A stretch of DNA of 64,000 nucleotides from Massilia violaceinigra (lineage in GTDB: Bacteria; Pseudomonadota; Gammaproteobacteria; Burkholderiales; Burkholderiaceae_D): the NCBI RefSeq assembly GCF_002752675.1, contig NZ_CP024608.1, forward strand, positions 3,534,001-3,598,000. The letters are read 5' to 3'. Made by a program: the position numbers and the translations under genes. Of this stretch, positions 39,005-48,341 are shown piece by piece. The notes under the pieces are model-generated. The model did not search any database, had not been told where the DNA came from, and saw nothing but the letters and a program-made list of their open reading frames with translations. Every line of letters starts with the position of its first letter. Positions within the stretch are counted from its first letter, which is position 1.

Positions 39005-39316
39005 TCAGGCGTCAACATGAATGATTGGCTTGTGAAAGGCGCCAATTACGATCACGTCATCGATGATCTGCGCCGCCAGCCTCACCCGGCCATTCAGCAA
39101 ATTAAATCCAATGATGATGTACGACCCGTCGAACGAGGTCTCGTAGAAATCGACAGCTGCGGCCCTGGCGAACCGGCTCCAGGGCGTTCCGGTATGACTT
39201 TGCAGCGCTTTCAACACACGCCTGTAAAGTGCCAGGTCGTCAAATTTCAGTTTGTTGAGCTGGCGCGAAAAAACTGGGCCAGAAATGTCAAACTGAGCAA
39301 TACTCGGATAAGACAT
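39005..39316 (-). CDS. Small protein, possible toxin of a two-gene module
   Basis: This 103-aa protein starts MSYPSIAQFDISGPVFSRQL and contains TPWSRFARAAAVDFYETSFD, then SYIIIGFNLLNGRVRLAAQI. The alternating beta pattern is compatible with a small nuclease-like or RelE-like fold but no family is recognised. The ATG at 39316 overlaps the stop of the upstream gene (TGATG), showing tight coupling. The pair's size and order (antitoxin-like gene first) suggest a toxin-antitoxin module; this is inference. Confidence 0.55.
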   Translation of the reverse strand: MSYPSIAQFDISGPVFSRQLNKLKFDDLALYRRVLKALQSHTGTPWSRFARAAAVDFYETSFDGSYIIIGFNLLNGRVRLAAQIIDDVIVIGAFHKPIIHVDA

Positions 39317-39534
39317 CAAGCGGCATCTTGCGCTTCATCCAGAAGCCGCGCGAAGTCTTCTTTCGACAAGGGGCGCGGTGGCGTGACGCGTGCCCGCTCT
39401 GCGTTTTCTTGAAGCGCGCATACAGTCAGCTCGCTGAACCCGGCGCAAGCCAGCGGTGCAGGTGCCGCGTCGCTGAGCGCTTTTTCATTGTTTTGCTTAG
39501 CCAAGTTGATGTGTTTTTGCGGCTTACGGGCCAT
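39316..39534 (-). CDS. Small charged protein, possible antitoxin partner
   Basis: This 72-aa protein begins MARKPQKHINLAKQNNEKAL and ends PLSKEDFARLLDEAQDAA. A strong ggagg site lies six bases before the ATG. It is upstream of and coupled to the 103-aa protein. The basic N-terminus could bind DNA and the acidic C-terminus could bind the partner, as in many antitoxins. No family is recognised. Confidence 0.55.
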   Translation of the reverse strand: MARKPQKHINLAKQNNEKALSDAAPAPLACAGFSELTVCALQENAERARVTPPRPLSKEDFARLLDEAQDAA

Positions 39535-39923
39535 GATAGCCTCCGTGTGTGATGACTTCCTTCCAACGCTATTATCAAACAGCCTCGTCAGTCTCTATAT
39601 GCCAGCAGAGAGCGTGGCAGTCTTGCCAGACCCGCTCGAGTGCGAGAGTCCGAACCTCTTCCTGGTAAAGAACGAGGAATCGAGACGGTTTTATGGATAG
39701 ATTCTATCACGGCCGCGGGTGAATGCGCTGAAGCGCGCCCTCAACGGCGGGAAAAACGCCGATTCCACCGTCATCCGCGCTGGGCTCTTCACAAAATTCC
39801 CAATGACCCTCATTAATACAAACAATGAGGTGCTCAGCCCATCTTGTCGTATCATAGAAACCAATGAGAGCTTCTCATTCGATAGTTTTTCTTAACCTAC
39901 AAAATTCACGCACGAGGATACCC
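39535..39923. other. Intergenic region upstream of ahpC with a palindrome
   Basis: No supported gene is seen. At 39863-39879 lies aatgaga-gct-tctcatt, a 7-bp inverted repeat 45-61 bp before the ahpC ATG. ATAG tetrads flank it at about 39854 and 39882, which is loosely reminiscent of OxyR half-sites but not a good match to the four-tetrad consensus. Confidence 0.4.
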
Positions 39924-40487
39924 ATGTCGCTGATCAATACGCAAATTCCCGAATTCAAAACCCAAGCTTTCCACAACGGCAAATTTGTTGAAGTGTCGAA
40001 CGAGTCGATGAAGGGCAAGTGGTCGGTCGTGATTTTCATGCCTGCCGCGTTCACCTTCAACTGCCCAACCGAAGTCGAAGATGCGGCCCAGAACTACGCC
40101 GAATTCCAGAAAGCCAACGCGGAAGTGTACATCGTCACCACCGACACCCACTTCTCGCACAAAGTCTGGCACGAAACGTCGCCTGCCGTTGGCCAGGCCA
40201 AGTTCCCGCTGGTTGGCGATCCAACCCACAAACTGACCCGCGCGTTCGGCGTGCACATCGAAGAAGAAGGCCTGGCACTGCGCGGCACCTTCATCATCAA
40301 TCCGGAAGGCGTCATCAAGACCCTGGAAATCCATGACAACGCCATCGCCCGTGATGTCAAGGAAACCCTGCGCAAGCTCAAGGCTGCCCAGTTCGTTGCC
40401 GCCAACCCAGGCCAGGTGTGCCCGGCCAAGTGGAACGAAGGCGCGAAGACCCTGACCCCATCGCTGGACCTGGTCGGCAAGATCTAA
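39924..40487 (+). CDS. ahpC: Alkyl hydroperoxide reductase subunit C (peroxiredoxin)
   Basis: The 187-aa length is standard. The ATG at 39924 has a gagga site upstream and gives the canonical start MSLINTQIPEFKTQAFHNGK; the frame extends further upstream without a good start. The peroxidatic Cys is in FTFNCPTE (about residue 47) and the resolving Cys in GQVCPAKW. The conserved Thr/Arg environment is present (LRGTFIINPEG). It reduces hydrogen peroxide and organic hydroperoxides in the cytoplasm, with AhpF (108 bp downstream) as electron donor. Confidence 0.97.
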   Translation: MSLINTQIPEFKTQAFHNGKFVEVSNESMKGKWSVVIFMPAAFTFNCPTEVEDAAQNYAEFQKANAEVYIVTTDTHFSHKVWHETSPAVGQAKFPLVGDPTHKLTRAFGVHIEEEGLALRGTFIINPEGVIKTLEIHDNAIARDVKETLRKLKAAQFVAANPGQVCPAKWNEGAKTLTPSLDLVGKI

Positions 40488-40595
40488 ATTGTTGTAAACA
40501 GGGATGGAGCGGCGCCTTGCGCTTCCCTTCCTGCACCGGGAACCAGCCCGATGGTTCCCGGATTTAATTCAAGGCACTTTCTTACGGATATCAAC

Positions 40596-42197
40596 ATGCT
40601 TGACGCCACTCTCAAAACTCAGTTGCAAGGCTATTTGCAAAACCTGAGCGCGCCGATTCGTCTCATCGCAACGCTCGATCACAGCGAAAAAAGTGCCGAA
40701 CTGCGTGAACTGCTGGCCGAGATCAGCAGCCTGTCCGATAAAGTCAGTGTTGACGAGTCGGGCACCGATAGCCGCAAGCCCTCGTTTGTCATTGCCCGCG
40801 AAGGCGAGACCCACGGCGTGCGCTTCGCCGCCATTCCGCTCGGCCATGAATTCACCTCGCTGGTGCTGGCCCTGCTGTGGACCGGCGGCCATCCGCCGAA
40901 AGTGGAACCAGAAGTGATCGAGGCCATCAAGGCGCTCGATGAAGCCATGGATTTCGACGTGTATATGTCCCTGTCCTGCCACAATTGCCCCGACGTGGTG
41001 CAGGCAGCGACGCTGATGGCGGTCTTCAATCCGAAGATCCGTACCGTGATCATCGACGGTGGTTTGTTCCCGTCGGAAGTCGAGACGCGCCAGGTGATGG
41101 CGGTCCCGATGGTCTTCAAGAATGACACAATGTTTACCTCCGGTCATATGACCGTGGAAGAACTCGTCGCCAAGCTCGACGTGAACTCGGCTGAACGTGA
41201 AGCCAAAAAGCTCAATCAGAAGTCCGCCTTCGACATGCTGATCGTCGGCGGCGGCCCGGCCGGCGCGGCGGCAGCGGTGTACGCGGCACGCAAAGGCATC
41301 CGTGTCGGCGTGGCGGCGGAGCGCTTCGGCGGCCAAGTCAACGACACCATGGCCATCGAAAACTATATCTCGGTGCTGGAAACGGACGGCCCCAAATTCG
41401 CCGCCGCCCTCGAGGCGCAGGTCCGGCACTATGAAGTCGACATCATGAACCTGCAGCGGGCCGAGCGCATCGTTCCCGCCGCTACCCCGGGTGGCCTGGT
41501 CGAAGTACACATGCAAAACGGCGGCGTGCTCAAGGCCCGCAGCGTGATCGTCTCGACCGGCGCGCGCTGGCGCAACGTCAACGTGCCCGGCGAAGCCGAG
41601 TACAAGAACAAGGGCGTGGCGTACTGCCCGCATTGCGACGGCCCCTTGTTCAAAGGCAAGCGCGTAGCGGTGATTGGCGGCGGCAACTCGGGCGTGGAAG
41701 CGGCGATCGACCTGGCGGGCATCGTCCAGCACGTGACCCTGGTCGAGTTTGCCGATGCGCTCAAGGCCGACGCGGTCCTGGTCAACAAGCTCAAGAGCCT
41801 CTCCAACGTCACGATCCACGTGAATGCCCAGACCACCGAGATTACCGGTGACGGCCAAAAGGTCAATGGCCTGGGCTACAAGGACCGTGCCACCGATACG
41901 GCGCATCACGTGGCGCTGGAAGGCGTGTTCGTGCAAATCGGGCTGGTGCCGAATACCGAATTCCTGAAAGGGACTTTGGAGCTGAGCAAGTACGGCGAGA
42001 TTGTCGTCGATGCCAAATGCCACACCAGTGTGCCGGGCGTGTTTGCCGCCGGCGATGTGACCACGGTACCGTACAAGCAGATCGTCGTCGCCGCGGGCGA
42101 AGGATCGAAAGCCGCGCTCAGTGCGTTCGACTACCTGATTCGCCAACCCGTGGTGAGCAGTGTTGCCAATGAAGAGGAAGTAGCGCTGGCAGCCTGA
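40596..42197 (+). CDS. ahpF: Alkyl hydroperoxide reductase subunit F
   Basis: The ATG at 40596 gives 533 aa starting [17 protein letters not shown]. The N-terminal double thioredoxin-like domain has the Cxx[12 protein letters not shown]. The flavoprotein part has the FAD motif [19 protein letters not shown], the NADPH motif [19 protein letters not shown] and the redox pair YCPHCDGP. It passes electrons from NADH through FAD to AhpC. It forms an operon with ahpC and is followed by a strong terminator. Confidence 0.97.
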   Translation: MLDATLKTQLQGYLQNLSAPIRLIATLDHSEKSAELRELLAEISSLSDKVSVDESGTDSRKPSFVIAREGETHGVRFAAIPLGHEFTSLVLALLWTGGHPPKVEPEVIEAIKALDEAMDFDVYMSLSCHNCPDVVQAATLMAVFNPKIRTVIIDGGLFPSEVETRQVMAVPMVFKNDTMFTSGHMTVEELVAKLDVNSAEREAKKLNQKSAFDMLIVGGGPAGAAAAVYAARKGIRVGVAAERFGGQVNDTMAIENYISVLETDGPKFAAALEAQVRHYEVDIMNLQRAERIVPAATPGGLVEVHMQNGGVLKARSVIVSTGARWRNVNVPGEAEYKNKGVAYCPHCDGPLFKGKRVAVIGGGNSGVEAAIDLAGIVQHVTLVEFADALKADAVLVNKLKSLSNVTIHVNAQTTEITGDGQKVNGLGYKDRATDTAHHVALEGVFVQIGLVPNTEFLKGTLELSKYGEIVVDAKCHTSVPGVFAAGDVTTVPYKQIVVAAGEGSKAALSAFDYLIRQPVVSSVANEEEVALAA

Positions 42198-42218
42198 TCG
42201 CAGTCGTGCCCCGCTTCG

Positions 42219-42258
42219 CAAAAAAGCCGCCCGGCTTGAAACCGGGCGGTTTTTTTGC
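42219..42258 (+). terminator. Rho-independent terminator after ahpF
   Basis: Stem gccgcccgg / ccgggcggt with loop cttgaaa-like bases and a run of seven T. An A run on the other side could make it bidirectional. Confidence 0.9.
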
Positions 42259-42485
42259 GCCTGCAAACGGGGCCGCCGGCCGCCAATGAACTTTTGCTCA
42301 GGAAATGCAACTGCCCGCCGTACCGGTTTTTCCGCAAGCGAGAAGGCATGTTCGTGCCGCCGCTGCGTGACGTGGCGCAGACGCGCGCGCACTCACCGGC
42401 CTATTCTTGAAAAGGGCCACGCCGCACCGGTCCGGGCCGGGTTCGTATTCATCGAACCCATCCGATTTCCGTCAAGGAGTCTTCC

Positions 42486-43685
42486 ATGTTCATCCCCTGG
42501 CATTACTTCAGACTGGTCCTGATCGCCGGCCTCACGCTGCCGCTGGCAGCCCCGGCGGCCCCGGCGGCGACGCGCTACAGCGTCACCACGGTCGGCGTCG
42601 CCGGCAGCAGCGCGCGCGACATCAACCTGAGCGGTCACGTGCTCGGCGCCTATACCGACAGCATCGGCGCCACGCGCGGCTTCCTCAACACCGGCGGCGC
42701 GCCGCTCGACCTCGGTTCCCTCGGGGGCGACACTGTCGCCGGCGCCCTCAGCGACGGCGCCACGGTGGCAGGGTCCTCGACCAACCGCGCCGGCGAGGAT
42801 CGCGCGTTCAGCTACGCCAATGGCGCCATGCGCGATCTCGGTACGCTGGGCGGCATGTACAGCAGAGGCTACGGCGTCAATCATCAGGGTGATATTGTCG
42901 GCAGCGCCAGCACCGGCAATCCGGACGAATGGAACCTGGAGCGGGCATTCGTGATGTCCAGCGGCGTGATGCGCAACATCGGCACCTTGCCCAACGGCGA
43001 CATGAGCCGCGCGCGGGCCATCAACAATGCCGGCCAGGTCACCGGGCTGTCCTCGGTCAGTACCGATGGCGGTCCCGAACATCCTTACCACGCCTTTCTG
43101 TACAGCGGCGGCGTCATGACCGATCTGGGTACCTTGGGCGGGCTGTATAGCGAGGGTTATGCGATCAACGACCGCGGCGCGGTCGTGGGGGACGCCGGCA
43201 GCATGGAGGAGTATCCATCCGGCCACGGGATCCGGCACGCCTTCCTGTATGTTAACGGTGTGATGACCGATCTGGGCACCCTGGGCGGCGAGGAAGCCGG
43301 CAGTACGGCCTTCGATATCAACAATCTGGGCCAGATCGTTGGCGAAGGCAAGAGCGGCAGTGTGCAGCGCGCTTTCCTGTACGAAAATGGCGCCCTGCGC
43401 GACCTGAACACGCTGATCGATCCCGCCGCCGGCTGGATGCTGCAGGAGGCGCGCGCCATCAACGACCTGCAGCAGATCGCCGCCACCGGCTGCAAGGATG
43501 GCCAGTGCTACGCCTTGCGGCTCGATCCGACCAGCGCCGTGCCCGAGCCCGACACCTATGCGGTACTGCTCCTTGGCCTGTGCATGGTCGGCTTTGCCGC
43601 GCAGCGCGCCACTGGCGTGGGCGCCAACCGCACGGTGTCGAGCAGCGGGCCGCACGGCGCGGCCGCGCCGCCGTTTGCCCGGTGA
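42486..43685 (+). CDS. HAF-repeat extracellular protein with PEP-CTERM sorting signal
   Basis: This 399-aa protein has an aagga ribosome site and a signal peptide ending near AAPAAPAA. Tandem HAF-type repeats follow, each with a version of GVMTDLGTLGG and YAINDRGAVVGDA. The C-terminus has the PEP-CTERM signal VPEPDTYAVLLLGLCMVGFA followed by a short basic run. Such signals target proteins to the exosortase (EpsH) system linked with exopolysaccharide. About 25 extra residues (GVGANRTVSSSGPHG...) follow the signal, whereas most family members stop soon after the basic cluster. No exosortase gene is in the window. Confidence 0.88.
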   Translation: MFIPWHYFRLVLIAGLTLPLAAPAAPAATRYSVTTVGVAGSSARDINLSGHVLGAYTDSIGATRGFLNTGGAPLDLGSLGGDTVAGALSDGATVAGSSTNRAGEDRAFSYANGAMRDLGTLGGMYSRGYGVNHQGDIVGSASTGNPDEWNLERAFVMSSGVMRNIGTLPNGDMSRARAINNAGQVTGLSSVSTDGGPEHPYHAFLYSGGVMTDLGTLGGLYSEGYAINDRGAVVGDAGSMEEYPSGHGIRHAFLYVNGVMTDLGTLGGEEAGSTAFDINNLGQIVGEGKSGSVQRAFLYENGALRDLNTLIDPAAGWMLQEARAINDLQQIAATGCKDGQCYALRLDPTSAVPEPDTYAVLLLGLCMVGFAAQRATGVGANRTVSSSGPHGAAAPPFAR

Positions 43686-43737
43686 GCAATGCCCTTGACG
43701 GCGGCCGGGCCGCCCGCCAGGGCAGCGCAGAAGGTTG

Positions 43738-45168
43738 TTACACGCCGCAGTAAGCGGTCTTGACGGTGGTAAAGAACTCGGCCGCGTAAGTGCCCTGTTC
43801 GCGCGAACCGTAGCTCGACCCTTTGCGTCCGCCGAACGGCACGTGGTAGTCGACGCCCGCGGTCGGCACGTTGACCATCACCATGCCCGCTTCGGCGTGG
43901 CGCTTGAAGTGGGTCGCGTACTTGAGCGAGGTGGTGACGATGCCGCTGGCCAGGCCGAACTCGGTATCGTTGGCCATCGCCAGCGCGTGCTCGTAGCTGT
44001 CGGCCGGAATCACCATGCCGACCGGGCCAAAGATTTCTTCGCGGCTGATGCGCATGTCGTTGCTGCAGTCCGTGAACAGGGCAGGGCGCAGGAAGAAGCC
44101 CGGCGTCGCGCATTCCACGCGCTCGCCGCCGAAGGCCAGGGTCGCGCCTTCTTCGCGGCCGATGCCGATGTATTCCATGTCCTGGTCGAGCTGGCTTTGG
44201 TCGACCACCGGGCCGATGTCGACGCCGGCGCCGAGCGCGTCGCCCACCGTCAATGTGGCCAGTTTCTCGCGCATGGCGGCCACGAACGCCGGGTAGATGC
44301 CTTTTTCGACGATCAGGCGGCTCGACGCCGTGCAGCGCTGGCCGGTCGAAAAGAACGAGCCCTGCACCGCGCAGTTGACGGCAGTGGCCAGGTCGGCATC
44401 GTTGAGGACGATCAGCGGATTCTTGCCGCCCATTTCGATCTGCACCTTGGCCATGCGGCCGATGGCGGCGGCCGCCACCTTGGCGCCGGTCGCGGCCGAG
44501 CCGGTGAAGCTGATGGCGTTGACCCGGCGGTCATGCAGGAAAGCCTGGCCGACCACGCTGCCGCGGCCCATCACCAGGTTGAACACGCCCGGCGGCAGGC
44601 CGGCGCGGCTGATGATTTCGGTCAGGGCCCAGACGCTGGCGGGCACCAGTTCGGCCGGTTTGATCAGCACGCAGTTGCCGTAAGCCAGGGCCGGCGCGAT
44701 TTTCCAGGATGGGATGGCAATCGGAAAGTTCCACGGCGCGATGATGCCGACCACGCCGACCGGCTCGCGCGTGACTTCCACATCGAGATTCGGGCGCACG
44801 GACGGCAGCTTGTCGCCGCGCAGGCGCAGGCATTCCTGGGCGAAGAATTTGAAGATGGCGCCGGCGCGGGCGACTTCCCCGATGCCTTCCGGCCGGGTCT
44901 TGCCTTCTTCGCGCGAGAGCAGCGTGCCGAGCTCTTCTTTGCGGGCCAGGATTTCGCTGCCGATCTTGTCGAGCGCATCGGCGCGCATCTGGATGTTGGA
45001 CAGGGCCCAGCCGGGCGCGGCGGCAGCGGCGGCGGCGATCGCCAGCTCGGTCTGCTGCGCGTCGGCCTGCGCGTAGTGGCCGATGATGTCGTTCGTGCTC
45101 GAGGGATTGATGTTGGCGGACGACGAAGCGCCGTCGACCCAGGCGCCGTTGATATAGTTCTGTTTCAT
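43738..45168 (-). CDS. NAD(P)-dependent aldehyde dehydrogenase, resembling 2,5-dioxovalerate dehydrogenase
   Basis: This 476-aa protein has usual length for the superfamily. Motifs: APWNFPIAIPSWKIAPALA, cofactor-site SFTGSAATGAKVAA, the general base Glu in QIEMGGKNPLIVL, and the nucleophile Cys in FSTGQRCTASSR. The start MKQNYINGAWVDGASS resembles alpha-ketoglutaric semialdehyde dehydrogenases of sugar-acid catabolism. It stands alone, convergent with the PEP-CTERM gene, so the substrate cannot be confirmed from context. Confidence 0.88.
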   Translation of the reverse strand: MKQNYINGAWVDGASSSANINPSSTNDIIGHYAQADAQQTELAIAAAAAAAPGWALSNIQMRADALDKIGSEILARKEELGTLLSREEGKTRPEGIGEVARAGAIFKFFAQECLRLRGDKLPSVRPNLDVEVTREPVGVVGIIAPWNFPIAIPSWKIAPALAYGNCVLIKPAELVPASVWALTEIISRAGLPPGVFNLVMGRGSVVGQAFLHDRRVNAISFTGSAATGAKVAAAAIGRMAKVQIEMGGKNPLIVLNDADLATAVNCAVQGSFFSTGQRCTASSRLIVEKGIYPAFVAAMREKLATLTVGDALGAGVDIGPVVDQSQLDQDMEYIGIGREEGATLAFGGERVECATPGFFLRPALFTDCSNDMRISREEIFGPVGMVIPADSYEHALAMANDTEFGLASGIVTTSLKYATHFKRHAEAGMVMVNVPTAGVDYHVPFGGRKGSSYGSREQGTYAAEFFTTVKTAYCGV

Positions 45169-45338
45169 GGAAGCTTTCTGCAGGCTCGCAAGGGTTCGCG
45201 ATGTTGTTTGTGAAAAAACAAGAGCTTACCATTGCAGGAGGAATGCTGCCCGGGGGAGCGGGTGGATTACGGGCGCTTGTGCCGATTGCGGCGTGGTTGG
45301 CGCGTTTCTGTAACCTATAAACGTTGCTTCCTCCTCGC

Positions 45339-45436
45339 CGTCGTTCCCGCGCCAAGGCGGCACTCGGCGGGAACCCAAGTTTGCGGAGCCGCCGGTTACG
45401 GTACGAACTTGGGTTCCCGCCTGCGCGGGAACGACG
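45339..45436. repeat. Dispersed palindromic repeat, copy 1
   Basis: The outer arms cgtcgttcccgc and gcgggaacgacg are complementary, with an inner pair gggaacccaagtt / aacttgggttccc. It lies between the aldehyde dehydrogenase and the TonB receptor genes. Related copies are at 48211-48297 and 62496-62596. Confidence 0.9.
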
Positions 45437-45445
45437 GATCAATGT

Positions 45446-48085
45446 CTAGTACTTGTAATGTAGCGCCAACCCCACCGCCCGGTCGTAACGGCGCGTATCG
45501 CGCACCAGGCCCGGGTCCTTGTTGAAGTAATCGTGGTACGGCTGGTCCAGCAGATTATTCCCATCCAGGGTCACGGTCAGCTGCTTGCTGATCCGGTACG
45601 ACAGCGACCCGTCCAAGGACCGCAGCGGCGCCACATACAAGTCCAGCTTGTCATTGCCCCGATAGCGTTCCTCGGCCGTGAACTTCGAGCGCCAGTTGTA
45701 GGCCAGACGCGCCGACCACGCCTCCTTCTCATACAGCCCCACCAGGTTATACGAGGTCTTCGACATCCCCAGGAACGACGACTCGCGCCCGTCCGGATTG
45801 GTCTGCTTGCCGGTGATGTACGTGAAGTTCGCCTCCAGCCCCAGTCCGCTCAGCATCCCCGGCAGGAAATCGTAAAACTGCCGGTAACTCATCTCGACGC
45901 CTTCCAGATTGGCCTTGGTCAGGTTGTAGCGGCGCGTCACATCGTACTCGCGGCCGTTGATGATTTCGCGCGCCGCTTTCTCCACCGAACGGTCGATGAA
46001 CTTGTGCTGGAAAATCGTCCCGGTCAGCGAACCGGTGGGCGCGAAGTACCACTCCAGCGCCACGTCGATATTATCCGACTTGGTCGGCCGCAGATTCGGG
46101 TTGCCCGCCGCGCCGGTGCCGACGATGCCCGACGTGGTCGGCGTCGCCGCCACCCCTTCGGTCAGCCGCAGCGCCGGATTGTAATCGGCAAACGCCGGCC
46201 GCTCGACCGCGCGGCCGCTGATCAGGCGCGCCACCAGGGTCGGCGCGAGTTCCGCGCGCAGCGCCAGGCTCGGCAGCACATCGGTGCGGCTGGTATCGAC
46301 CGACACCGGCGCGATCACGCCGACGATGGACGAATTGCCCTTGAGCGTCTGCTCGGTGCGCACCAAGCGCGCGCCCACCACGCCGCTGATCGGCACGCCC
46401 AGATGGAAACCGAACTTGGCCTTCGCGTACAAGGCCGAGGTACGCTCCACGTCGCTGTAATACGACAGCGGATTGTCTTCCAGCTGCGTGGGCGAGCCGG
46501 TCAGGATGGTGCGCACGACGTCGGTATTGTCGAGGATATAGTTATGGTCGGCCACCACGTAGCGGTTCACGCCATAATTGCCGCCGGTTGGCGCCGACAG
46601 GGTCCACAAGCCCGGAAAGCGGCTCGCCGCCACCCCATTTTGCGGACTGTTGGCGTACCACATGTCGCGGATGCCGCGCGACGACGCCTTGCGCTCGGCC
46701 AGGCGCACGCCGCCGGAAAGTTCCTTCACAAAACCGAGCACGCCGTTCTCGCTGGCGTCGTAGACCACATCGCCGCGCCAGTCGTTCGACGTGCCCTGGC
46801 GCGCGTTGGCGATATCGGTGCCGCCGCGCACACGGAATTTGGCGTCGTCCGGGTCTTCCATGTTCGTACCCGGGAAGTCCAGGTAGCCGCCGCCCGAGCG
46901 CACCGCGCCCAGGAAGCCGCGCGCCGTGTAATCGAAGTCGAAAATCACGCGCCGCTCCTTGAAGTAGCTGGCGGTGCGCGCCACTTCCGTGGTCAAGCGC
47001 AGATTGGGCGTGGCGTCCCAGCGCGCACCGAGGGCCACCTGTTCGTTGGTCACATCGTGCTGGTAAGCCTGGGTCGACGAGAAGCCCGGCGCATCCTGGT
47101 TCAGGCGCGTGATGGTGTCGAGATTGTTGGTGCCCGGCTTGGTCGTGATGGTCGCGCCGGCGAAGTGCGGCGGGAACCCGATCATGAAATTGTTCTGGAA
47201 GCGGTGGTCGATATTCGTGCGAAAGCCTTCCGCGAACACTTCCACGGCCGGACTCGGACGCCATTGCAGCGCGAAGTTACCTGCCTCGCGCTTGCGGTCG
47301 CCGTTGCCCATGAAGCGGCCGAAGTTTTCGGCGCCGGTCACGCCATTGTCGATCGGGATCGGAAAGCCGGCGAATGCCACTTCATCGTGATAGCGCCCGC
47401 GCTGGAACGACAAGCCAACCAGCGCACCTATTTCGCCGATTCCGGTTTTCCAGCGGTCGCTGAGCATCGCGCTCACGTCGGGATTATTGGTCTTGGCCTT
47501 GTCGCGGTTCTCCACGCGCGCATTCAGGTTGACCTGCCGGCCCTTGAAGTCGAAAGGGCGGTTGGTGCGCACGTCGATCACGCCGGCGGTGCCGCCTTCG
47601 GGCAGGTCGCCGCCCTGGGTCTTGTAGACATCGATACGCTGCAGCATGGAGGCCGGCACATCGGACAGGTACAGGCTGCGGCCGGTGTCGGAGAAAAATT
47701 CGCGTCCGTTGAGGAGGGCGACCACGCCGCCCAGGCCGCGGATGATCACCGTGCCGGCTTCACCGCCGCCGCGCGTGACCTGCACGCCTGGGACGCGCTG
47801 CAGGATTTCGGCCACGTTCTTGTCGGGGAACTTGCCGATATCGTCGGCGACGATGGAGTCGACCACCTGGTCGGCATTCTTCTTGATCGTTTGCGCGCTC
47901 TGCGCCGCTTTACGCACGCCGCTGACGGTGACGACGGCGGTGTCAGCGGGGGCGGGGACCGCTTCCTGGGCGGCGACCGAGGCGTGACTGAGCATGCCGG
48001 CACCGAGCAGGGAAGCGACCAGGGATTTGAGGACGATCGGACGGGCCGTGCGGGCGCGGCCGCAGGCGGGGGCGGTATGTTTCAT
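45446..48085 (-). CDS. TonB-dependent outer membrane receptor
   Basis: This 879-aa protein has a signal peptide ending near SHASVAAQE. The plug domain shows DDIGKFPDKNVAEILQRVPG, TVIIRGLGGVVALLNGREFF and GGTAGVIDVRTNRPFDF. The beta-barrel ends in the aromatic C-terminus VGLALHYKY needed for outer-membrane insertion. The DIGKFPDKNVAE plug is common in receptors for carbohydrates. It lies downstream of and on the same strand as the pullulanase, so uptake of maltodextrin-type oligosaccharides is plausible. No substrate-specific residues are identified. Confidence 0.9.
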   Translation of the reverse strand: MKHTAPACGRARTARPIVLKSLVASLLGAGMLSHASVAAQEAVPAPADTAVVTVSGVRKAAQSAQTIKKNADQVVDSIVADDIGKFPDKNVAEILQRVPGVQVTRGGGEAGTVIIRGLGGVVALLNGREFFSDTGRSLYLSDVPASMLQRIDVYKTQGGDLPEGGTAGVIDVRTNRPFDFKGRQVNLNARVENRDKAKTNNPDVSAMLSDRWKTGIGEIGALVGLSFQRGRYHDEVAFAGFPIPIDNGVTGAENFGRFMGNGDRKREAGNFALQWRPSPAVEVFAEGFRTNIDHRFQNNFMIGFPPHFAGATITTKPGTNNLDTITRLNQDAPGFSSTQAYQHDVTNEQVALGARWDATPNLRLTTEVARTASYFKERRVIFDFDYTARGFLGAVRSGGGYLDFPGTNMEDPDDAKFRVRGGTDIANARQGTSNDWRGDVVYDASENGVLGFVKELSGGVRLAERKASSRGIRDMWYANSPQNGVAASRFPGLWTLSAPTGGNYGVNRYVVADHNYILDNTDVVRTILTGSPTQLEDNPLSYYSDVERTSALYAKAKFGFHLGVPISGVVGARLVRTEQTLKGNSSIVGVIAPVSVDTSRTDVLPSLALRAELAPTLVARLISGRAVERPAFADYNPALRLTEGVAATPTTSGIVGTGAAGNPNLRPTKSDNIDVALEWYFAPTGSLTGTIFQHKFIDRSVEKAAREIINGREYDVTRRYNLTKANLEGVEMSYRQFYDFLPGMLSGLGLEANFTYITGKQTNPDGRESSFLGMSKTSYNLVGLYEKEAWSARLAYNWRSKFTAEERYRGNDKLDLYVAPLRSLDGSLSYRISKQLTVTLDGNNLLDQPYHDYFNKDPGLVRDTRRYDRAVGLALHYKY

Positions 48086-48210
48086 GGGTCTCCAATGATC
48101 GTTATTGAGCTAAATGCTCTTGTTTGCCCGAATCATAGGGGACACGCAGAAATTGCTCCAATCATGTTTTTGCCGTTGCCGATACCGATCTTGGTATCGG
48201 CAGCACGCCT

Positions 48211-48297
48211 GTCGTTCCCGCGCAGGCGGGAACCCAGGTCCGCTTCGCAGCCAACGACTGAGTGCGGAACTTGGGTCCCCGCCTGCGCGGGAACGAC
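48211..48297. repeat. Dispersed palindromic repeat, copy 2
   Basis: The arms gtcgttcccgcg and cgcgggaacgac frame a variable centre. The inner gcaggcgggaacccaggtcc and gggtccccgcctgc pair again. It lies between the pullulanase stop and the TonB receptor start. Confidence 0.88.
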
Positions 48298-48341
48298 GAA
48301 GCAGACGCTAGCGAGCCTCGTTTTGCCCCGTTAGGTGCACC

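Noticed and set aside
39850..39886. OxyR box before ahpC
   Set aside because: Only two ATAG tetrads are found and their spacing does not fit the ATAG-N7-CTAT pattern, so only a palindrome is reported.
45533..48334. Plus-strand frame of 933 codons opposite the TonB receptor
   Set aside because: Composition is Arg/His/Ala-rich and featureless; the minus-strand receptor has signal peptide, plug and barrel terminus.
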